From Ampullaceana balthica (Eukaryota; Mollusca; Gastropoda; Lymnaeidae), in the NCBI GenBank assembly GCA_944989445.1, contig CALYLW010000137.1:1308134-1372133 (forward strand): a stretch of DNA of 64,000 nt. Reading direction: 5' to 3'. A program made the translations under genes and the position numbers. Shown one piece after another: positions 11,016 to 22,979 of the stretch. Every line of letters begins with the position of its first letter. Positions within the stretch are counted from its first letter, which is position 1. The notes below the pieces were generated by a model that worked only from the letters and a program-made list of their open reading frames with translations, had not been told where the DNA came from and did no database searches.

Positions 11016-11112
11016 TTATTATTAAATAATTAGGTCAATAGAGACACTATGACTTTGTATTTCATTGCCCTACTTGCTATTTGGCTTTTTTTAAGGCCGA
11101 ATTAATAGATCT

Positions 11113-11391
11113 AAGGGGCCATCCATAAAGTAAGTCACGATTTTTTAAAACCATTTTTAACTCCCCCCTCCCCCTGTCACAAATCTCAGACCCCCCCCCT
11201 AAAGTACGTCACACTTTCCAACAAATGTGTTCATTTTAATTAACAAAATAATTAAAATGTCATAAGAAACACCGTGACGTCACACATGAACGGACTCGGA
11301 CCCCCCCTCCCCCCTGTCACAAACTGTCAAACTTTTTTACACCCCCCCCCCTCTGTAGTGTGACGTACTTTATGGACGCCCGTAAGTGTGG
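11113..11391. mobile_element. MITE with CCATAAAGTACGTCAC-type inverted ends
   Basis: The left end reads GGGCCATCCATAAAGTAAGT then CAC. The right end is its near inverse, GTGACGTACTTTATGGACGC then CC. TAAG occurs on both sides and may be the target duplication. The interior is made of C-rich blocks and CACGTCA-like subrepeats. No coding sequence. Confidence 0.75.
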
Positions 11392-11719
11392 CGTGGAGGA
11401 GGACAGAACGAAGTTACCGTTTTCCTCTTCTCTGTAATTTTTAAGACACGGTATTTTAGCTTCATGGTGTAAAATTTTTTTGTATTGAAATTTCGTTAGA
11501 AGAAAAATTACTACACCATTTTTTTGAATTTTCTTTATATAGAATTAAATTGGTACATTTATGTCTAAGATTCCCTGTTTCATGGACAGATAACTGAAGT
11601 AGTATTTGTCGATGATTACTAGACTTCCAATATTAATAGACCATTAACGACTAACTTATGTAACCCTTTTCCTTGACGTTCCCAGGAGTGGTCTATAAAG
11701 AGAGACGCAAGAAGCTTTT

Positions 11720-12070
11720 CATTATCTTATCTTATCTTACCTTCTATGTTACAGACGCTCCTTTCTATACAGAAGATTATTGCGTCCTACGCTTATCTAT
11801 GGTTTGTGTTTAGTCCTGCATTCTTATTGGAGTTTTAAATCTTGATAAAGTGTAGGTTTTCCTGGTTTCTTCGGGCAACCCATTTCACGCCCGAATTCTG
11901 GACGGGAAGAACGAGAATTTGTATGTGTTTGTTCTTGCATATGGAATAAGTAAGGTGTGTTTATACTTATGTCTATCTGGGGGTTCTATTAAGTTATCTT
12001 TGAATTGTATTTCTAAATTAGAATTAATTGCTTTATGTATTATTACATAATTGCTCTTGTTTCTTCTATC
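11720..12070 (-). mobile_element. LINE 3' fragment (minus strand), right-hand part of a split copy
   Basis: Read on the minus strand this is the 3' end of a non-LTR retrotransposon, ending in a short TTATC/GATAA simple-repeat tail (11721-11740). It matches the copy at about 30510-30815 and the insertion at 38786-39011. Its 5' half lies beyond the inserted hAT element, at 15318-15505. Confidence 0.85.
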
Positions 12071-15000
12071 CTCTAGTGCAGTGGTTCCCAAAGTGGTCCC
12101 TACGGACCCCCAGGGGTCCGCGGAACCTTTCAGGGGGTCCGTGGAAAATTAAAATTGATTTGGGGGTCCCTGAACAACGTCAGGGGGTCCGCGGAAGGTT
12201 TAATATAAAAATAATAAAATTATGTATTTTTAAAAAAATTATTACGGAAATAAAAATAAAGTTCAATGAATAATGTAGTAGCGATTTTTAGGTCCTGAGC
12301 AAAATAAAGTTGTTTGACCTAGAAAACGAAAAAAAAACTACGATATTTCCACAGCTGTAACCAATCAAAATGATTGGTTAATTGAAAGGTATGTCAAGTT
12401 TGATGCGTGAGAAAGGCGGAGACCCTATATGTAGGTCATAAAAATATAATATTTTAACGGAAATGACGATGATAGCCGGGTTGGGTAAATTTTGACTTGT
12501 CGGTAAGTCATATATCTTATGTGACTTACCGACAGCTTTCCATTGATACCAAATTTGATATCATTGGACGATTAAAAATACATGAATCGAGTCAGCAAAA
12601 AGACTTTTTTTAAATTAAAAATTCGACCGCACACTTTTTTTTAGACAGTTAGCAAAAATATATTTTAAAATATTTTCTAATATTTTATGATATATTTTTA
12701 AAATGTAATTAGCATTAAAAATTAATTTCGAAACCAAAAATATTGAAGCATAGAAATCTCCACCTCACCTCCTCCCCCACCCTCTTTTTTTTCCTTCAAA
12801 GTTTAAGATGGCGCAGTGTGAGACAGACTACCAAAAATAGTTTTATACAGCAACGCAACTATGCAGCTACTTATAAAGTCTAAAAAAGCCGTTCATATAA
12901 TCGACAATTTATATTTATGTAATGCTGATACGAAGTGCATAATCCAATTTTCCCAATCTTAGGCTAAAAGAAGTTTAGTATTGTTAGTTGGAAGTTTTGA
13001 TATAGTTGAATTTTGTGTTGTTATCAGATAGTTTACTTTTGAACGTAAGTAGATTTAATATTTGAATATATTTTATATCTTTTGAAAACAATATGTATCA
13101 CATTTTCAATATAGTAATACCTTAAGGTTAATTTTTAAAAAATAAAATAAAACTCACAAAGGTATCGTACGTTTTTTGAAAAAAATTAAATAGAATTGTA
13201 TCCTTCCATCTCACGTCAAACAATTCTAATGGGTTTTACTCCAGCATTCCATTGAAAAAGTTAATAATTAATAGTTAAGTAACCGTTTCAAATAAAACAT
13301 TTATATACAATTTTTCTTATATGATGAGTGTTCCGAAGAAAAAATGTAGACAGTACAGTGTTGAATATTTGAAGTATGGCTTTATTTCATCACCAGAAAA
13401 TAGTATTTTACCAATGTGTCTTCTTTGAAATAAAACTTAGTCGAATGATTCTATGAAACCTTCCAAGCTTAAGGAACATTTAATGACAATCCATAGTGAT
13501 AAAAAAGATAAAGATTTAACGATTTTTTAAGCAGTCCAAGAAACATATTTTAAAACGCCATCACTTTAACAACTCATAGGGACAACATCTAAGTGAGATG
13601 ACGATGGACTGCGTGCGTCTTATAATATTTCTTTATTGATTGCAAAGTCTGGAAAGCCACACACAATTAGCGAAGAACTTATATTACCAGCTGTAAGTGA
13701 GGTGATAAGCAATGTGTTGAACAAACCAGGTTTCGACATCTCAAAAAGAAATCAACTGAGCAATAATTCAGTCCAAGGAAGGATTAACGAAATGGCTCAG
13801 AGTGTTGAAAATTCTTTATGTGATTACTTAAAAACATCTGAATTTTCCTTACAGCTTGACAAGTTCATTTTAACAGGAAACGAGGCTTTACTTTTAGCTA
13901 ATGTAAAATTTGTAAAAGAAGAACAATTTTGCCAAGAACTGTTGTTTGCTAAATGTTTGGAAACAGATACAAAAGGTGAAATGTTATTTCCTGAATTAAA
14001 AAGATTTGTCTATGAAAAAGCTATACTCCTGACTCCTGACTAATATCATTTCTGTTTCTACGGACGGTGCTCCGGCAATGGTAGGAAGATTCCGAGGCTT
14101 TCTGGCATACCTAAAACAGGCTGTAACACATGTATGTTCAGTGCATTGTGTCATTCATTGACATAATTTTGTTGCAAAAATCTTAGTGAACGTTTGCATG
14201 GATCACTAGATTATGTCATTAGAGCAGTTAATAAAATCAAAAGGAATGCCTTCAATGAGATATTATTTGCTAAAATTTGTTTGGAAAATGATGAAGACTA
14301 TAATTGTTTACTACTTCTCACAGAAGTAGGAAGGTTATCTAAAAGTGCTTGTTTAAATCGATTTTATGCTCTCTTTTATTTAGTGCTGGAATCCCTGGAA
14401 GGCAAAGACAATGATTTGAGTTTGAGACAAATTTAATTAACTCAAAAAATAACATAGCTTACATGACATATTTGTTTGCCGAATTTAACGAAACTAATTT
14501 TGAAACTACAAGGTGACCAATTAAATTTAATCAAAACTAAAAGCGTAATATCTGCGTTTGTTGCAAAAAAAAATTCTGTATAAACAAAACTTGGGGAGAG
14601 GAGAATGTTCTCAGATTCAAAATCTCTCGAAATTTCAAAATAGAGATGAAGACTTGTTTACCTACTGTCAACACTTAGCGGCTCTTCGTGCAGACCTGAA
14701 CCAAATATTTGAAGACATTCTTCACTTGGATATTCTCGACTGGGTGTTGAACCCTTTTGCTTGGGGACAAACTCAGTTCGCAGACATAGATGAAACCATA
14801 CTAATATAGGAGCAACTTATTGAATTATCCACAAATGAGGAACTGAAACCAATGTTTGAACAAGGATACCAGACATTCTGGTTACAAAAAGAGATCACAA
14901 TTTTATGTTCTGCATTATGGGTTAATGTACAAAAGTTGTTGACTGCTTTCCCGTCCTCCTATTTGGTAGAACAAGGATTCAGTGCCATTATGAACCTCAT

Positions 15001-15317
15001 CACAAACAAAAGAAACCGGCTATACATTTGTGCTCGTGGGGATTTGCATTTACTACTCACAAACATTGAGCCGGACATTAATATACTCATAAAATTATTA
15101 AATTCTCATTAAGTTCATCCAAGTCATTGATTTCTTTTTTTAATTTAACAAGTTTAATTTAAATAAATAATTCTTCAACAAAATGTTGTTGTTAATTTAA
15201 TTAGTAAATTTGTATACTATACATTTATGTAGCGTTTTCACTTGGGGGTCCGTGGGCAAGTTTTGACTATAAAAGGGGTCCACGGGTAAAAAAAGTTTGG
15301 GAACCACTGCTCTAGTG
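12071..15317 (+). mobile_element. Complete-ended hAT transposon with 8-bp target duplication
   Basis: The element spans 12079-15309. Its ends are inverted repeats beginning CAGTGGTTCCCAAA, with the right end TTTGGGAACCACTG. It is flanked by CTCTAGTG at 12071-12078 and 15310-15317, a perfect 8-bp duplication as hAT elements make. Subterminal GGGGTCCGTGG/GGGTCCACGG blocks repeat near both ends. The interior carries a broken ZBED-class transposase. It sits inside a minus-strand LINE fragment. The intact LINE copy near 30495 has one CTCTAGTG equivalent and no insertion. Confidence 0.95.
13321..15112 (+). pseudogene. Broken hAT transposase, BED finger to dimerisation domain (ZBED5-like)
   Basis: Coding remnants in order: an N-terminal KKKCRQYSVEYLKYGF block near 13340; a BED-finger remnant near 13410-13500 with spaced Cys and His (SKLKEHLMTIHSDKK); the central SGKPHTISEELILPAVSEVI region at 13636-14043; a DGAPAMVGR..GFLAYLKQ segment near 14060-14130 that belongs to the RNase H-like catalytic fold; further blocks at 14194-14436 and 14558-14809; and the hAT C-terminal dimerisation domain at 14852-15112 (AFPSSYLVEQGFSAIMNLIT). 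Several stops and frameshifts separate the blocks, so no transposase can be made. The family is often annotated in animals as ZBED5/SCAND3/FAM200. Confidence 0.9.
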
Positions 15318-15505
15318 TTTCAAGGTTTAACGATTTAACTAATGGTGTTATTCTTGTAAGTTTTTTAATATTCTCCAGTAATGAATCTGTCAGACCTTTT
15401 TTGAATTTGTTCTAATTTATCAATGTTTTCTTTGGTGGATGGGTCCCATACAGAAGATGCATATTCTAGTACAGGTCTCACCAAAGTGAGGTAGCATTTA
15501 TTTTT
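15318..15505 (-). pseudogene. LINE reverse-transcriptase C-terminal fragment (minus), split by hAT
   Basis: On the minus strand this encodes the LVRPVLEYASSVWDP-type region at the end of a non-LTR reverse transcriptase ORF, colinear with 30310-30500. Together with 11720-12070 it makes a 5'-truncated insertion of about 540 bp whose 5' edge is near 15505. Confidence 0.85.
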
Positions 15506-15509
15506 ATAT

Positions 15510-15830
15510 TCTTACTAATGTATTACCCGTCGAAAATGGCGGAAGTTTTCAAAATGAATACATTTCAGCTGAAATCTATTAATTTTGAAAAAATACATAT
15601 CAGAATAAAAAGTAATGTAATACAGAACTTTTATTTATTTTTATTTTATTCATTTATTTTCATATTGTACAATTTTTATGTGGAATGTTCGGCTGACGTT
15701 GTAAAAGAGTTATTTTTGGTGCAGTAATTTGGTGCGCTGCTTTCTAAAATTAGTAGCGTCACGGACAGACACACGGGACAGACAGACGTGACATACATTG
15801 CAAATTATGTATGTTGATTACACCTGTAAA
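15510..15830 (-). repeat. AT-rich dispersed repeat R, copy 1 (inverted)
   Basis: Begins near TGTATTACCCGTCGAAAATG then GCGGAAGTTTTCAAAA. It shares, in reverse complement, the blocks GTATTACGTT, AAAATTGTTCAATATGATAA-like sequence and GCAGCGCACCAAATTACTGC with the copies at 16190-16485 and 16790-17115. It ends in a CGGACAGACACACGG tract similar to that in the foldback family further right. Probably a non-autonomous transposon with TIRs around ACCCGTCAAA. Confidence 0.7.
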
Positions 15831-15895
15831 CTATCATGGAATCCCCATGTCAATGAAGTTATAAAACAATCAAACAAAAACACATTCAAATATAT
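15813..15895 (+). pseudogene. Short LINE RT fragment (plus)
   Basis: About 80 bp encoding DYTCKLSWNPHVNEVIKQSN then KNTFKY. This resembles the L.WN.HV......A...LGFL segment that lies just upstream of the LVRPVLEY block in CR1/jockey-like reverse transcriptases. It lies on the opposite strand from the adjacent LINE fragment, so it is probably a separate insertion or an inverted piece. Confidence 0.55.
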
Positions 15896-16190
15896 ATATT
15901 AGGGCTGGTACTTATTAAACATTTTCAGTTCGATTAATCGGGGAACAAAATTAATCGATTAATTAACTGCAATTGAGTGCTTCCGCTTTTATTGCGTCAT
16001 ATTTAGTGTTTAAAACCTTTATAAAATGATTCAACGTGTAGTTCTGTTGATGAAAGATGATGAAACCAAATTATGAAAATACATACGTGAAGAGCAATTC
16101 TTATTGCAAAGATGCAAAGATTAAAATTAAACATTTGATTTTGAAAACAAATAAATAAGACAGTTTATGTGTTTTTGAAAGCAGCCTCGG
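15896..16190. other. AT-rich sequence, possible MITE edge
   Basis: It contains TAGGGCTGGTACTTATTAAA and ATTAATCGATTAATTAACTG, motifs reminiscent of MITE termini, but I could not find a matching inverted end. Otherwise nothing recognised. Confidence 0.35.
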
Positions 16191-17115
16191 ACAATACTGC
16201 CGTAAAGTGACAAAATTAATATACATAGTTCCCGTTGTCTGTATGTATGGATGTAATTATAATGCTGTTAGGTGGCTCTGCGATCGATTTTGTTTTATAG
16301 TGCTGCACTAAAAATAACACTTTTCGAACGTTGCGCATAAAATTGTTCAATATGATAATAAATGAATCAAATAAAAATAAATAAAATAAATGAAAGTTCT
16401 GTATTACGTTATTTTTAAATCTGATTTGTATTTATTTTGAAAACTTCCGTTTTTTTTTGACGGGTGATACAGTAGTATAATATATATAGATTTTTTTTTA
16501 TCTCAATGGAGGTGCATGACCGTGCAGCACTAAACATCACCAATATCATCTGAACCAATTAACCACGTAAACTGTGTTATTATTGCATTTGTTTTATATG
16601 GCGGTTATACATTTTTTACTAGTGCAGAATTAACCCTAAAGTTTCTCATGGTAATATTTTAACGCGTATGCCAAAAGTACTATCGCCCCAAAATGGCGCT
16701 ATATTACTAGACGTTGGTAGGCGTTTCTTCACTATTTTTTTCACAATTTCAAAACCCTTTGGCCTACTGCCACGCCATCTTCAATAATTATATCATCAAT
16801 ATACATAATTCCCGTCGTCTGTATGTATGTATGGATGTAATTATAATTTCTAATTTTAGAAAGCAGCGCACCAAATTACTGCACCAAAAATAACACTTTT
16901 CGAACATTCCGCATAAAATTGTTCAATATGATAATAAATGAAACAAATAAAGTTAAATAAAATAAATGAAAGTTCTGTATTACGTTATTTTTTAATCTGA
17001 TGTGTATTTATTTTGAAAACTNNNNNNNNNNNNNNNNNNNNNNNNNNNNNNNNNNNNNNNNNNNNNNNNNNNNNNNNTTCCGTCATATTTGACGGGTGAT
17101 ACACTAGTATATATA
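16190..17115 (+). repeat. AT-rich dispersed repeat R, copies 2 and 3 (direct)
   Basis: Copies at about 16210-16485 and 16800-17115 share TGTATGTATGGATGTAATTA, AAAATAACACTTTTCGAAC, GTTCAATATGATAATAAATG and end with TTTGACGGGTGATAC followed by TATATA. The sequence between them (16486-16790) is AT-rich and unassigned. The second copy contains the assembly gap. Confidence 0.75.
17022..17077. other. Assembly gap (56 Ns)
   Basis: A run of N inside repeat R copy 3. By alignment with copy 2, the two sides are expected to be nearly contiguous (AAAACT followed by TTCCG), so the true missing sequence may be short or a local expansion. Confidence 0.99.
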
Positions 17116-17379
17116 CATTCTTTCCAGTCACATTATAGAGAAACGCGTGTACTTTATAACAAAAACAGGTGTTAAATGTTAAAAATGTAAGGCATAGGAA
17201 TTTGTTCGGCCGCGTGGCTTGGCGTGAGCGTGTGTGTCCACTCATGGGTCAACAAAAGTAAACTTAAATTTCACCTCTCATTTCGCCGGCAATTACGGGA
17301 GTGCTGTCAGCCGACCTGTCCACGGGGACGCAGCTGCTCACGTGTTAATCTCGTCTGCCATTCCGCCTGTCATCAGGTA

Positions 17380-17460
17380 CCTGCCACACGCCATCTTGCA
17401 CCGATGGTCAGAAAGGGGGCGGAGCACGTGACCGGGAGCACTTCCTCGTCAAAACATATT
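17380..17460. promoter_or_regulatory. Promoter-like motif cluster
   Basis: Within 45 bp there is GCCATCTTG (17390-17398, YY1-like), GGGGGCGGAG (17415-17424, GC box), CACGTGAC (17425-17432, E-box) and ACTTCCTC (ETS-like). The region is GC- and CpG-richer than its surroundings. No convincing first exon with a donor was found next to it, so this is only a candidate promoter or enhancer. Confidence 0.3.
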
Positions 17461-17594
17461 GTGCTGTGCTGTCAGCACGTGCGTCTGACAGGTCAGGACT
17501 GCTGAACACTGGACAGGGGCTGTCACACGACCATCCAACAGTACACATGTTTGACCAGTGACCAGCCCAACGAATGCCGTCCTGGTCCACTATA

Positions 17595-17905
17595 TTCCTT
17601 CTAATCCAACTGTAGTCATCCTATTTCAACTATAGTCACCCAGGTCCAAAGATAATCATCCTGGTTCACTATAATCATCCTAGTCCAACAATAGTCATTC
17701 TAGGTCAACTATAATCACTATAGTCCAACAATAGTCATCCTGATTCAACTTTATTCCTCCTAGTCCCACCAAAGTCATCCTATAGTCCAACTATAATCTC
17801 CGAGAACTATAGTCATCCTATAGTCAAACAATTATCATCCTAATCCAAATATAATCCTAATCCCAGTTCAACCCTATTCAACCTAGTCCAACTATAGTCA
17901 CCCTA
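17595..17905. repeat. Degenerate ~20-bp repeat (TAGTCCAACTATAGTCATCC)
   Basis: About 15 poorly conserved copies in tandem. No coding frame. Confidence 0.85.
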
Positions 17906-17909
17906 GTCC

Positions 17910-18005
17910 AGTGATGGCGAACCTGGCATGCGCGCAACAGTCGGCACGCAGAGCCTCGTCAGCCGGCACGGGGGACAAAAATTACTTCCTTAATCAAACC
18001 AGCTA
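17910..18005 (-). mobile_element. hAT-type MITE fragment (CAGTGATGGCGAACCT end)
   Basis: Starts CCAGTGATGGCGAACCTGGC and includes GGCACGCAGAGCCTCGTCAG. The reverse complement of this block forms the right half of the element at 61809-62025. Only one end is present here. Confidence 0.8.
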
Positions 18006-19920
18006 AGTCAAACCCCAATCTTCGGGTTTCATATGAATGTTGAAACGTTGCTGTAGACAAGTTGGTTTCCGTTGAATTTTAGTCTAATGATGTGTGTATT
18101 CTTTCTGCTATACTCAAGGCTGAGAGTATGACATTGTATTATACGTATTAGATCAATCATGATCCGAATCACGTCATAATCCATGCACCGGAAGCAAAGG
18201 TGTTACAATGACCTGCAACCTATGCGGCCGCAGTGGGCCCCGCGCTTATTATCATTATCCTTATTAATTCCTTATCCCTCTACCCAAAATAGGCCTCGCG
18301 CAATTCGTTTCGCATACTCAGCCGCATAGGGCCCCGCAATCGCTAAGACTGACCCTGCCCCCTCCCTTCCCCCAACCATGATACTCGGTCCATCTATATA
18401 CATTATTTTATTATGTAAGTGATACCATTTGGCAAGATATAGATCTAAGCCAGCATAGGATAAAGAGAAGCCTGGTTTGTCTTGAATATATGACTCAAAT
18501 CTTGTTACGACAGCCAATTTATTCATCACAAGATATTTACAAGTCCTCAATTTTTTTGGCCTCGCCAAACGCTCGTCTGTGACTTTTACAGTTTCCGGAG
18601 TCGTCCAGGTTCGATACGAGAACTTTGTGGCGACTCAAGAGCTTGGCCTTTCGGTTCGGAGGCCAGGTTGTTCATTACACAGGCTGTCAATCAGAACAAA
18701 TGAACGCCGATGCCGAGGTGCACGTGATGGCCACGAGCAAGCGCGGGCTCCCTGGCCAATCGGACACGCGCCATTGCAGGCGCTTCTCGAGATATGATGA
18801 GATTCCGAGGAAATTTTGAGGCGGTGGCGAGGGCATGAGGAGGGAGGAGGGTGGAGGTTAAGTCATCGGGCAAAATTAAAGGCAAAGGCGGATAAAAAGA
18901 TTTGTTAGACCATTGTTAGCATCAACCGCTCCCAAAGATATTTCTACTTAGAGAGAGGTGCCTGGTACAGTGAGTTAGGGTTGTACTGGCACTGGGTTAT
19001 TGGAGTAAAACCATTGACTGTTGCTGGTCTAGCTCAAATGAATTTAAACTTGGGGAGTGGGGATGTGGAATGTTTAAAAAAATTGGTTTTTAAAAAATTT
19101 TAAAAAACAAAAAAAAACAACACTTTTATTGAGGAACGGAATACGATTTTAATAGCACCACCATAGGATAATTTGGGTTATTTTATTATAAATAATTGAT
19201 TAAAAGTTAAATCATTCCCAGAAAAACACAATACTGGTTTAAGTTCCTCAACTGGCTACAGCAATTGTGTTTATAATATGCCCAAAATGACCTAGCGTCC
19301 TCACATAAGCATGTATTTCTGAAACTTACCTTTCAACTCTCTATGGCCCTCCCTCTTTCAATAATATCTTCCTTCCTCCTTCTTCCTCTTTTCAGTCGGA
19401 TACTACATACCGGTCTTCTATATGCCCCCCCCCTACGCCCTCTCTCTCTTACAATGTACTACACGGCTGCCCGAATTTCCCGACAAAAGTAAACCACGTA
19501 TACATGCAGATACGCGCACAAAGGAATGTTATTCTCAACGTCCCACAACTGACACAGTCCATCCACAAACTCTCCTAGGATACACCCCTGGCTGTCGCCA
19601 GCCCCACCAAGCTCAGATAACAACATCAATGACGACTTTGCGTGTCCAGTGGTACTGTTATTACCCAAGAGTTAGATTATTTAGAAAAAAAAATGGACTA
19701 CTCTTTCAGGGGCACTCACTGCACAGCGGTCCGGATAACGGCATTGCGAGGGTTGAGTTACCCGCCCTTATTGGTTTACGACTTGCTGCAACGCAATAGT
19801 CGACGCCGCCTTTTAAATGCCCCCGGCATACTTGGGCACTACGATATAGCGTCTGAAATACGTATTCGATGCCCGATTAAAGTGACAAAGGATTATGGGA
19901 GTCGTAAGAGCCGCCTCCCT
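18006..19920. other. Unique sequence with GC-rich block, no gene recognised
   Basis: A GC-rich, non-repetitive block at about 18570-18880 contains CTGGCCAATCGGA (a CCAAT box) and several CpGs. Open frames there have no recognised domain and no good splice pairs. The remainder is AT-rich with pyrimidine tracts (19330-19450). A conserved regulatory role is possible but not shown. Confidence 0.4.
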
Positions 19921-19925
19921 GAATG

Positions 19926-20115
19926 GTGTACTATGACAGTTGTCACATCATGGAATTAACGATCAACCCATGGTGTGCTTTGACTGTTGTCACATCATGG
20001 AATTAACGACCAACCCATGGTGTACCTTGACAGTTGTCACATCATGGAATTAACGATCAACCCATGGTGTACTTTGACAGTTGTAACATCATGGAATTAA
20101 CGATCAAACCATGAC
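19926..20115. repeat. 47-bp tandem repeat, four copies
   Basis: The unit begins GGTGTACTATGACAGTTGTC and includes CATCATGGAATTAACGATCA. Copies start at 19926, 19973, 20020 and 20067 and differ by only a few bases; the last is partial. Confidence 0.95.
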
Positions 20116-20329
20116 AAGATGACCAACGGATTCTCCTTACCACTGTTTCTCTACGGTACAAACCGGTAACGTAAGCTCCGGACACTAAACAAAAACTGTT
20201 TGGACATTCAACACGTTGCAACATAACTTGAATTGTGAAGATAATCACCACCCGCAGCAGAATCAGGTTTGAAGATGCCGGAACACAAACATTATTTTAA
20301 ACATTTTTTAAAAATAAAAATGTGACTGG

Positions 20330-20790
20330 ATTCCATTTTGAAGTGAACAAATAATTTGTTTTAGTTAGCAAATCCTGAGTTAAAGTGAACATATCTTAGG
20401 ATACGGTGAACAAAATCTTAAATTGAAATGATCAAGTCCTATAAAAATTGAGCAGAGCACATAGTTAAAGTGAACATATACTAAGTTTAAGTGAACAAAT
20501 TCTTACAGTTTAAGTGGACATGTCATATAAATATTGAAGCGAACTAATGCTGAGTTAAAGTGAAATTTGATAGCGTGCCATTGTTAAAATGAATATATCA
20601 TATGAATAAATGAACAAATCCCATGTTAAAATGAACATATCACATGAAAACGTGAAACAAAGCCTTCGTTAAAATGAACAAATTTTATGATAAAGTGAAC
20701 AAATCATGTGTTAATGAAGTGAACAAATCATATATTAAGTGAATCAGAATTTGTTTAATTGAACATATCTGAAGTGGTCTTGAAAAAATC
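20330..20790. repeat. Degenerate AT-rich repeat (AAGTGAACAAATC)
   Basis: About 20 irregular copies of a 20-26-bp motif centred on AAGTGAACAAATC or AAATGAACATATC. An old decayed minisatellite. Confidence 0.8.
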
Positions 20791-20850
20791 CTATTAAACA
20801 GCTTAATTTTTACAAATTAATTAAACAACCCTCTTGAATTGGTGTTATAA

Positions 20851-21150
20851 CACAGAGCTTCTCAAATGTTTTATTATGGCGGACCGGCATGAATTTTTCC
20901 ATTTCACCAGCGACAGGTGCGGTTTTTTCACTGTACTGATGTAGTAGCAAATTGTAAATTATTTTCTTTTATTTGTATCAGTATGTGTGCTTATTGCCGA
21001 AAACACCGACATATTCTATAGATTTATTATTAATGGCTGCAAATGGGGGATTATAATTAAATTTGTATTCCTTTCTTGATAACCCTGCGGACCGGTGGCG
21101 CTTGGCCCACGGACCGGCACCGGTCCGCGTACCACCACTTTGAGAAGGAC
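20851..21150. mobile_element. hAT-type MITE (CAG.GCTTCTCAAA ends)
   Basis: Left end CAGAGCTTCTCAAATG; right end CCACTTTGAGAAGGACTG, its inverse with mismatches. Subterminal GGCGGACCGGCA and GGACCGGCACCGGTCCGC blocks mirror each other. Flanking octamers TTATAACA and TTACAACT match at only five positions, so the target duplication is uncertain. Non-coding. Confidence 0.75.
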
Positions 21151-21750
21151 TGTTACAACTTACTCAGTAAGATGATTTGAAACTATAATAATTTTATAAT
21201 AGTGTCATTTAACTTCGAGCTAAAGACCAGCAGGATTTTGGTTTCGACACCGACATTTGCCTTATGATCGCACTCAACGTAGTTTATATTTCGGATGACT
21301 TTCGCATTCGCGCGAAAGTGATTTCGGATTTCGGCCGTCAATCAGGTGTCAGACTGTCACTCCTTCTGTCTGTGCGCCGGGAATCCGATATTCATTATCT
21401 TTGGAGGCCTTGCCGTTGGGGGTCTGATAAACGGTCAAGTCCTCGGGGAAGGACGCTCACAGCGGCAAGATGATTTATCAATTTATCTTTCAATTACTTC
21501 CAAACTGCCAACTTCAATTAATTAGCCTTTAAAAAGTATACAGTATACATATTTGGGGAAACAAACAACAAAAACTAAAGGAATGACTCAGCTGCTCTAT
21601 TTCCCACCGACGTAAGAGCTACCCACTGGAAGCAGGACAACGGTAGCCCGACCGCTGTAGCCTGTAGCCTGTAGCAGCAGCATACTGGATAACTATGGGG
21701 ATACACCTTTATTTCTGATGTAGAATTTATTTTTAAAAATTCGTTTATTA

Positions 21751-22083
21751 TAGTATAGTATAGTATAGTATAGTATAGTATAGTATAGTATAGTATAGTA
21801 TAGTATAGTATGTATAGTATAGTATAGTATAGTATAGTATAGTATAGTATAGTATAGTATAGTAAGTATAGTATAGTATAGTATAGTATAGTATAGTATA
21901 GTATAGTATAGTATAGTATAGTATAGTATAGTATAGTATAGTATAGTATAGTATAGTATAGTATAGTATAGTATAGTATAGTATAGTATAGTATAGTATA
22001 GTATAGTATAGTATAGTATAGTATAGTATAGTATAGTATAGTATAGTAGTATAGTATAGTATAGTATAGTATAGCATAGTATG
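21751..22083. repeat. TATAG pentanucleotide microsatellite
   Basis: About 66 copies of TATAG with three phase slips (near 21810, 21864 and 22047). The minus strand is open in all three frames, giving poly(YTILY)-type frames that are not genes. Confidence 0.99.
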
Positions 22084-22790
22084 GCATCCTTCCACCTAAT
22101 TTGCAGCTCTTGGTGTGGCTGGAGAGACAAGTCCTAGAGTGTGTGTACTATACTATAGATTAAATTAGTAAAGGTTATAAATGGATAAGCAATCACTTAC
22201 AATTATTATAAAACTAATAAAAGCATTGCTGATAAATTTGATTTCTATTGATCTATTGCATCATTATTCCCCCCAAAATTATTTACAAATATTCTGCTGG
22301 TTTATGATTCATTTTAAAAAAAAATTCGGCTTAAAGTATCGTTTATAATTTTTATTTCGGCTTCACTTTAAACAGAAACATAATTATCAACATTGTACTT
22401 CAATTTCAGTTGACAACTGAAAATCGCATTCGCCGACTTTTAATTTCGAATGTAAATAATTCTGTTAGCGATAAAGAGTATCGATTCTGTTTTATTCATA
22501 AAAGACAACAATAAGAATCATGCTGTTGCATAATTTAAAACTAACAACTTAGTCCGGCAGCTTTCATGCCTGGAACGTATAACTATACTGATGCAGCAGT
22601 CATGGTTGGTGCTTGACAATCTTTCAGGAGAAATGATTGCAGCGAGTAGACCATGAGCCACCTTTGTTGGGCGAGAAGCCGGTGGTATAATTTATTATTC
22701 TTGTCTACACAATATCTAGTGTGTCACTATCAGATGCGGGTTGTTGTTTATGGTACTGGTAAAGTCAAGAGACTAGAAGGAAGGAATTCA
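22084..22790. other. AT-rich sequence, nothing recognised
   Basis: No repeat shared with the rest of the window, no domain and no convincing splice pairs. Confidence 0.4.
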
Positions 22791-22796
22791 TAGCAC

Positions 22797-22887
22797 GATG
22801 CTGCCTTCATAGCGCGAGGCATGAGGCTGCCTTCATAGCGCGAGGCATGAGGCTGCCTTCATAGCGCGAGGCATGAGGCTGCCTTCA
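22797..22887. repeat. 32-bp tandem triplication
   Basis: Three near-identical copies of a unit around GCTGCCTTCATAGCGCGAGG followed by CATGAG. Confidence 0.9.
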
Positions 22888-22979
22888 GTCAAGATGCCAA
22901 TCATAGAACACTATAGTTCATTCTAACGTCATAAATTAAACTTAATGTTAATAGTTGTGAAAAGGTACCGGCACGTGTT

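Noticed and set aside
21575..22130. Tyr/Ile/Leu-rich minus-strand frames
   Set aside because: TATAG microsatellite.
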